A stretch of 64,000 bases of DNA from Candidatus Pantoea floridensis. GTDB taxonomy: Bacteria > Pseudomonadota > Gammaproteobacteria > Enterobacterales > Enterobacteriaceae. The notes under the pieces were generated by a model. The model made no database searches and was not told where the DNA came from. It worked only from the letters and a program-made list of their open reading frames with translations. Shown piece after piece: positions 59,256 through 64,000 of this stretch. The stretch covers positions 1,302,001 through 1,366,000 of the forward strand of contig NZ_OCMY01000001.1 of assembly GCF_900215435.1 (NCBI RefSeq), given 5' to 3'. A program made the translations under genes and the position numbers. Numbering within the stretch: the stretch's first letter is position 1; the number at the start of each line of letters is the position of its first letter.

Positions 59256-60872
59256 ATGAGCATTCCCTATACTCGCTGGCCGGACGATCTGGCCGCGCGC
59301 TACCGCGAAAAAGGCTACTGGCTGGATGTACCGATGACCGATATTTTGGCGCGTCATCAGCATAACGATGCCATCGCGGTGATTGATGGCGATCGTCAAA
59401 TTAGCTATCGCGAATTGGATGTACTGAGCAGCAACCTGGCCGCCGCGCTACAGCGTCGTGGCCTGCAAAACGGTGATACTGCGCTGGTGCAACTCGGCAA
59501 CGTGGCCGATTTTTATGTCACGGTGTTTGCGCTGTTCAAGCTCGGCGTAGCATCAGTCTTCGCGCTGTTCAGTCATCAGCGCACCGAACTGAGCGCCTAT
59601 GCGGCGCAGATTGAGCCCAAGCTGCTGATTGCCGATCGCACCCATGCGCTGTTTGCTGACGACACCTTTATCAGCGCACTGTGCGACGCGCAGCCTTCGC
59701 TGCAGCAGGTGATTTTACGCAATGACAATCAGCCGGAAAACACGCTGGAAGCGCTGATGGCGGAAGCGGCGGGTGATTTCGTCGCCACGCCAACTGCCGC
59801 CGATGAAGTGGCATTTTTCCAACTCTCAGGCGGCAGCACCGGCACGCCAAAGCTGATTCCGCGCACCCACAACGATTACTACTACAGCATTCGCGCCAGT
59901 GATGAGATCTGTGAGGTAACCGCCGATACGCGCTATCTCATCGCCCTGCCCGCCCCGCATAACTTCGCCATGAGTTCACCCGGTTCACTCGGCGTATTTT
60001 ACGCGGGTGGACAGGTGATATTGGCCGCCGATCCCAGCGCGACGCTGTGTTTCCCGCTGATTGAAAAGCATCAGGTTACGGATACTGGTTTGGTGCCACC
60101 GGCGGTGAGTTTGTGGCTACAGGCGATTCAGGAATGGGGCAGCAACAAGCAGCTGGCCTCGCTGCAGCGCATTCAGGTGGGCGGCGCCAAATTGGGTGAA
60201 ACCCTGGCCGCACGCATTCAGAACGAAATGGGCTGTCAGCTGCAGCAGGTGTTCGGTATGGCCGAAGGTTTGGTGAACTACACCCGCTTTGGCGACGATG
60301 AGAACACCATTCTCACCACGCAAGGCCGCCCAATCTCTGAGGACGACGAAGTGTGGGTTGCAGATGAGCACGGCAATGCGCTGCCAACTGGCACCATTGG
60401 TCGCCTGATGACGCGCGGTCCTTACACCTTTCGCGGCTACTACAAGAGCCCAGAGCATAACGCCGCCAGCTTCGACGCCCATGGGTTTTACTGCTCTGGC
60501 GATCTGATTGAGATTAACGCGCAGGGTTACATCACTGTACAAGGACGTGAAAAAGATCAGATTAACCGCGGTGGCGAGAAGATCGCAGCGGAGGAGATCG
60601 AAAATCTGCTGCAGCGCCATCCAGACGTGATCCACGCCGCGCTGGTGTCGATGAACGATGAATTGATGGGTGAAAAGAGCTGCGCCTTTATCGTCGCCAG
60701 CCAGCCGATTAAAGCGGTGGCGCTGCGCCGTCATCTGCGTGAGCTGGGCGTGGCCGAGTTCAAATTACCTGACCGTATTACCTGCGTAGATGCCCTGCCG
60801 CTGACGCCTGTTGGCAAGGTAGATAAAAAACGTTTACGCCAACAGCTTGCCGATCAACAAGCGCAAGCCTGA
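59256..60872 (+). CDS. entE: 2,3-dihydroxybenzoate-AMP ligase EntE
   Basis: Adenylates 2,3-dihydroxybenzoate and loads it on the EntB carrier domain. The 538-residue adenylation enzyme has [20 protein letters not shown] near residue 190, [14 protein letters not shown], and the hinge/lysine region [20 protein letters not shown]. The start MSIPYTRWP has AAAGGAAAGAG upstream. It is 10 bp after entC. Confidence 0.97.
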   Translation: MSIPYTRWPDDLAARYREKGYWLDVPMTDILARHQHNDAIAVIDGDRQISYRELDVLSSNLAAALQRRGLQNGDTALVQLGNVADFYVTVFALFKLGVASVFALFSHQRTELSAYAAQIEPKLLIADRTHALFADDTFISALCDAQPSLQQVILRNDNQPENTLEALMAEAAGDFVATPTAADEVAFFQLSGGSTGTPKLIPRTHNDYYYSIRASDEICEVTADTRYLIALPAPHNFAMSSPGSLGVFYAGGQVILAADPSATLCFPLIEKHQVTDTGLVPPAVSLWLQAIQEWGSNKQLASLQRIQVGGAKLGETLAARIQNEMGCQLQQVFGMAEGLVNYTRFGDDENTILTTQGRPISEDDEVWVADEHGNALPTGTIGRLMTRGPYTFRGYYKSPEHNAASFDAHGFYCSGDLIEINAQGYITVQGREKDQINRGGEKIAAEEIENLLQRHPDVIHAALVSMNDELMGEKSCAFIVASQPIKAVALRRHLRELGVAEFKLPDRITCVDALPLTPVGKVDKKRLRQQLADQQAQA

Positions 60873-60890
60873 CCTGTTCCGGAGATTGTA

Positions 60891-61745
60891 ATGGCTATTC
60901 CAAAACTGAATTCTTACGCATTACCAGCGGCAACTGAGCTGCCAACCAACAAGGTGAAATGGGCCGTGGAACCGCAGCGTGCCGCGCTGCTGATTCATGA
61001 TATGCAGGCGTATTTCCTCAATTTCTGGGGTGAAGACAGCCCGCTGGTGAATCAGGTGGTGGAAAACATCGCGCGCCTGCGCGCCTACTGCAAGGCGCAG
61101 GGCATTCCGGTGTTTTATACCGCGCAGCCGAATGCGCAGAGCGACGCCGATCGCGCGCTGCTTAACGACATGTGGGGACCGGGCCTGAACAAGCATCCGG
61201 ATCAGCAAAAGATCGTTGCTGCACTGGCGCCGGATCAGGACGATCAGGTTTTGACCAAATGGCGCTATAGCGCGTTTGTGCGCTCACCGCTCGAATCAAC
61301 CTTGCAGGAAATGGGCCGCGATCAGCTGATCATCACCGGCGTTTACGCACATATTGGCTGCCTGACAACCGCGACAGACGCCTTTATGCGCAACATCCAG
61401 CCGTTTATGGTGGCCGATGCGCTGGCTGACTTCACACGTGAAGAGCACATGATGGCGCTGACTTACACCGCTGGTCGCAGCGGGAAAGTGGTGATGACCG
61501 CCGATCTGATGCCGCTACCGCTGAGTAAAGATGATCTGCGGGCGCTGATTTTGCCGCTGCTGGAAGATGACGATGTGCCAGCAGATGACGAGAGCCTGAT
61601 CGATTACGGTCTGGATTCGGTGCGCGTGATGGCGCTGGCGGCGCGCTGGCGTCAGGTGCATAGCGATATTGATTTTGTCAGCCTGGCAAAAAATCCGACC
61701 ATTGATGGCTGGTGGGCGCTGTTATCACGGGTGCCAGCCAAATGA
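60891..61745 (+). CDS. entB: Isochorismatase/aryl carrier protein EntB
   Basis: A bifunctional protein of 284 residues. The N-terminal isochorismatase (AALLIHDMQAYFLNFW, YAHIGCLTTATDAFMR) makes 2,3-dihydro-2,3-dihydroxybenzoate. The C-terminal aryl carrier domain has the phosphopantetheine Ser in IDYGLDSVRVMAL (near residue 243). The stop overlaps the entA ATG. Confidence 0.97.
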   Translation: MAIPKLNSYALPAATELPTNKVKWAVEPQRAALLIHDMQAYFLNFWGEDSPLVNQVVENIARLRAYCKAQGIPVFYTAQPNAQSDADRALLNDMWGPGLNKHPDQQKIVAALAPDQDDQVLTKWRYSAFVRSPLESTLQEMGRDQLIITGVYAHIGCLTTATDAFMRNIQPFMVADALADFTREEHMMALTYTAGRSGKVVMTADLMPLPLSKDDLRALILPLLEDDDVPADDESLIDYGLDSVRVMALAARWRQVHSDIDFVSLAKNPTIDGWWALLSRVPAK

Positions 61746-62497
61746 ATACTTTTGATTTCAGTGGAAAAATCGTCTGGGTCACCGGCGCGGGAAAAGGGAT
61801 TGGTTATCACACGGCGCTCAGCTTCCATCAGGCAGGCGCGCAGGTGATCGGCTTCGATCTGCGTTTCGATCAGGCCGACTATCCGTTTGCAACCCAAGTA
61901 TTGGACGTGGCCAACGCCGCCGAGGTGAAAACGGTTTGTCAGCGTTTACTGGCGGATCAGCCGCGCTTAGATGTGTTGGTTAACGGTGCCGGAATTTTGC
62001 GCATTGGCGCAACCGATGAACTGTCGTTCGAGGACTGGCAGGCTTGTTTGGCGGTTAACGCCGGTGGCGCTTTCAATATGTTCCAGCAAACCCTGCCGGT
62101 GTTTCGCCAGCAGCGCACGGGCGCGATTGTCACCATCGCGTCCAATGCCGCACACGCTCCGCGCCTCGGCATGTCCGCTTATGGTGCATCCAAGGCGGCG
62201 CTACGCAGCCTGTGCCTGACCGTTGGTTTAGAGATGGCGCCATTCGGCGTGCGCTGTAATATCGTCTCGCCGGGATCGACCGATACCGATATGCAACGCA
62301 GCCTATGGCATACGCCTGAAGCAGAACAGGAGATGATCAATGGTTTCCCTGATCAGTATAAGCTGGGGATCCCGCTGCGTAAGATCGCCAAGCCGCAGGA
62401 GATCGTGGCAAACGTGATGTTCCTCGCTTCGGATCTTGCCAGCCACGTGGTACTGCAGGATATTGTGGTCGACGGTGGCGCAACGCTGGGATCCTAA
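61742..62497 (+). CDS. entA: 2,3-dihydro-2,3-dihydroxybenzoate dehydrogenase EntA
   Basis: NAD-dependent SDR enzyme of 251 residues making 2,3-dihydroxybenzoate. VWVTGAGKGIGYHTALSFHQ, NGAG, the active-site YGASKAAL and IVSPGSTDTDMQ are visible. The start ATG overlaps the entB stop by 4 nt; the frame runs upstream only as a shadow. Confidence 0.97.
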   Translation: MNTFDFSGKIVWVTGAGKGIGYHTALSFHQAGAQVIGFDLRFDQADYPFATQVLDVANAAEVKTVCQRLLADQPRLDVLVNGAGILRIGATDELSFEDWQACLAVNAGGAFNMFQQTLPVFRQQRTGAIVTIASNAAHAPRLGMSAYGASKAALRSLCLTVGLEMAPFGVRCNIVSPGSTDTDMQRSLWHTPEAEQEMINGFPDQYKLGIPLRKIAKPQEIVANVMFLASDLASHVVLQDIVVDGGATLGS

Positions 62498-62500
62498 CAG

Positions 62501-62917
62501 ATGGCAATGTGGAAACGATCGATTGATCTTGAGACGCTGAATAAGCTGGGTGAAAACTCGCTGGTGGCACATGTCGGTATTGTGTTTACCGTCATTGGTG
62601 AAGATCATCTGGAAGCCACCATGCCGGTGGATGTCCGCACGCAGCAGCCGTTTGGCCTGCTGCACGGCGGCGCCTCGGTGGTGCTGGCGGAGTCGATGGG
62701 ATCGATCGCCGGTTATCTCAGCATCGAAGAAGGTAAAAGCGTGGTGGGGATTGAGGTGAGTGCCAGCCACCATCGCGCGGTGAGCAGCGGTGAAGTGCGC
62801 GGGATCTGCCGCCCGCTGCACCTTGGTGCGCGCAATCAGAGCTGGCAGATTGAGATCCGCAATGCTCGCGATCAGCTGTGCTGCACGTCGCGTTTAACGG
62901 TAGCGGTGCTGGGTTAG
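62501..62917 (+). CDS. entH: Proofreading thioesterase EntH
   Basis: A hotdog-fold thioesterase of 138 residues that clears misloaded carrier domains of EntB/EntF. FGLLHGGASVVLAESMGS carries the catalytic Glu (near residue 63), and VGIEVSASHHRAVSSGEVRG is the family motif. It starts 3 bp after entA, the last gene of entCEBAH. Confidence 0.95.
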   Translation: MAMWKRSIDLETLNKLGENSLVAHVGIVFTVIGEDHLEATMPVDVRTQQPFGLLHGGASVVLAESMGSIAGYLSIEEGKSVVGIEVSASHHRAVSSGEVRGICRPLHLGARNQSWQIEIRNARDQLCCTSRLTVAVLG

Positions 62918-62934
62918 GTCCTCTGCGGCCCGAT

Positions 62935-63052
62935 GCCCTCACCCCGGCCCTCTCCCACTGGGAGAGGGAGACGCTGCGTCATGTAAGTAATGATTCAAAG
63001 TTTGCTCTATCGATTCCCTCGCCCGCTTGCGGGAGAGGGTTAGGGTGAGGGC
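62935..63052. repeat. Nested palindromic repeat between entH and obgE
   Basis: The ends GCCCTCACCCCGGCCCTCTC and on (62935-62956) and GGGAGAGGGTTAGGGTGAGG and on (63031-63052) form 22-bp inverted arms with two mismatches. Smaller palindromes, CCCTCTCCCACTGGGAGAGG and CCCGCTTGCGGG, lie next to each arm. The same inner arms occur at 25586-25612. This is a widespread type of intergenic element in enterics. Confidence 0.85.
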
Positions 63053-63078
63053 AAAAAAAAAGCGGCCATCTGGCCGCT
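63053..63078 (-). terminator. Terminator after obgE
   Basis: AGCGGCC and GGCCGCT pair around ATCT. On the minus strand nine T follow, giving a strong obgE terminator; on the plus strand TTTCTCTT follows, so it may also stop entH transcripts weakly. Confidence 0.88.
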
Positions 63079-63091
63079 TTCTCTTGTGCGA

Positions 63092-64000
63092 TTAACGCTG
63101 GTAAATGATTTCGACGCCTTCGTCGTCTTCTTCGTCCCAGTCATCATCCCAATCGTCGTCTTCTTCAACTTCCTGCGCAGTTTCCATGGCTTCACGGTGA
63201 TAGTCATCCCACATGAAGGCCACTTTCTCCGGCTGTTTCTCTTCCAGCTCGGCTTCTTTAGGATTGTCGATGATAAAGCTCATCACATCCCAGCACAGGT
63301 CAGTCACGCCATCGCGGCTTGCGGCAGAGATCAGGTAGTATTTATCTTCCCAACCCAACGCTTCTGCAATCGCCTTAGCACGGCTTTCCGCTTCTTCGCG
63401 GCTCAGCAGGTCAGTTTTGTTGAACACTAACCAGCGTGGTTTCTGGAACAGCTTATCGCTGTATTTTTCCAGTTCGCCAAGAATGATACGGGCGTTTTCA
63501 ACCGGATCAGATTCGTCGATTGGTGCAATGTCGATGAGGTGTAACAGAACGCGACAGCGCTCAAGGTGTTTCAGGAAGCGAATACCCAGACCCGCGCCAT
63601 CCGCTGCCCCTTCAATCAGGCCAGGAATATCTGCCACGACAAAGCTCTTTTCGCTGTCCATACGGACCACGCCAAGGCTTGGTACCAGAGTGGTAAACGG
63701 ATAATCCGCCACTTTGGGTTTTGCTGCGGAGACAGAGCGAATAAAGGTCGATTTACCGGCATTTGGCAGACCCAGCATACCGACATCAGCCAGCAGCATC
63801 AGCTCCAGCTGCAGGTCACGCTTCTCGCCCGGCGTACCCATCGTTTTCTGACGTGGAGAACGGTTAACCGATGATTTAAAGCGGGTGTTACCCAGTCCAT
63901 GCCAGCCGCCCTTCGCCACCATCAGCTTCTGCTCATGGCGCGTCATGTCGCCCAGCGTTTCGCCCGTACCCTGGTCAATTACGCGGGTACCGACTGGCAC
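63092..64000 (-). CDS. obgE: GTPase ObgE/CgtA, partial
   Basis: Large-subunit assembly GTPase. The visible 302 codons begin in the Obg fold ([20 protein letters not shown]) and include the G domain: [10 protein letters not shown] (G1), DIPGLIEGA (G3) and NKTDL (G4), then an acidic tail rich in Asp/Glu/Trp ending EIIYQR. The N-terminus lies beyond the window. The gene is normally near dacB; here the enterobactin locus separates them. Confidence 0.97.
   Translation of the reverse strand: MPVGTRVIDQGTGETLGDMTRHEQKLMVAKGGWHGLGNTRFKSSVNRSPRQKTMGTPGEKRDLQLELMLLADVGMLGLPNAGKSTFIRSVSAAKPKVADYPFTTLVPSLGVVRMDSEKSFVVADIPGLIEGAADGAGLGIRFLKHLERCRVLLHLIDIAPIDESDPVENARIILGELEKYSDKLFQKPRWLVFNKTDLLSREEAESRAKAIAEALGWEDKYYLISAASRDGVTDLCWDVMSFIIDNPKEAELEEKQPEKVAFMWDDYHREAMETAQEVEEDDDWDDDWDEEDDEGVEIIYQR

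Overview
The window is a chromosomal segment of an enteric gamma-proteobacterium. The proteins closely resemble E. coli/Salmonella homologues (YhbO, NlpI, PNPase, IF2, NusA, FtsH, FepA, EntF), but the gene order differs from E. coli. A member of the Erwiniaceae, most likely Pantoea or a close relative, is my best guess. The genus is inferred from gene content and order, not proven. Nearly all of the DNA is coding, and there is no rRNA, phage, insertion sequence, CRISPR array or recognisable defence system.

Region 1 (1-13.8 kb) matches the neighbourhood that is argI-pyrBI-nrdDG in E. coli. It holds holC (partial), valS, a YjgM-type acetyltransferase, miaE, rraB, argF/argI with tandem ARG boxes, the attenuated pyrL-pyrBI operon, ridA, a secreted GH20 beta-hexosaminidase, and nrdDG with FNR-like and NrdR-box sites. 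Region 2 (13.75-43.3 kb) corresponds to a different E. coli neighbourhood: yraQ, yhbO, yhbP, yhbQ, yhbS, ubiT, ubiUV, yhbW, deaD, yrbN, nlpI, pnp, rpsO, truB, rbfA, infB, nusA, rimP, tRNA-fMet, tRNA-Leu(GAG), secG, glmM, folP, ftsH, rlmE, yhbY, greA and dacB. It has three local differences. An AraC regulator/SDR pair sits where E. coli has mtr, argG is missing between the two tRNAs, and pmrA-pmrB are fused to dacB as an overlapping operon.

Region 3 (45-62.9 kb) is a complete-looking enterobactin locus. It contains fepA, fes, entF, fepC, fepG, fepD, entS, fepB and entC-E-B-A-H in the E. coli internal order, and lies between pmrB and obgE. Three divergent intergenic regions carry Fur-box-like sequences. 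EntC, EntB and EntA make 2,3-dihydroxybenzoate; EntE, EntB and EntF assemble it with serine into enterobactin; EntH proofreads; EntS exports; FepA, FepB, FepD, FepG and FepC import the ferric complex; Fes releases the iron. The MbtH-like gene ybdZ, the phosphopantetheinyl transferase gene entD, and fepE are absent from the places they occupy in E. coli. The window ends inside obgE.

Intergenic gaps carry several families of short dispersed palindromic repeats. I looked for an undescribed multi-gene system and did not find one. The least explained items are the AraC/SDR pair with its 21-bp-spaced direct repeat, the palindromic repeats, the shortened yrbN, the diverged pyrL leader and the missing siderophore accessory genes.
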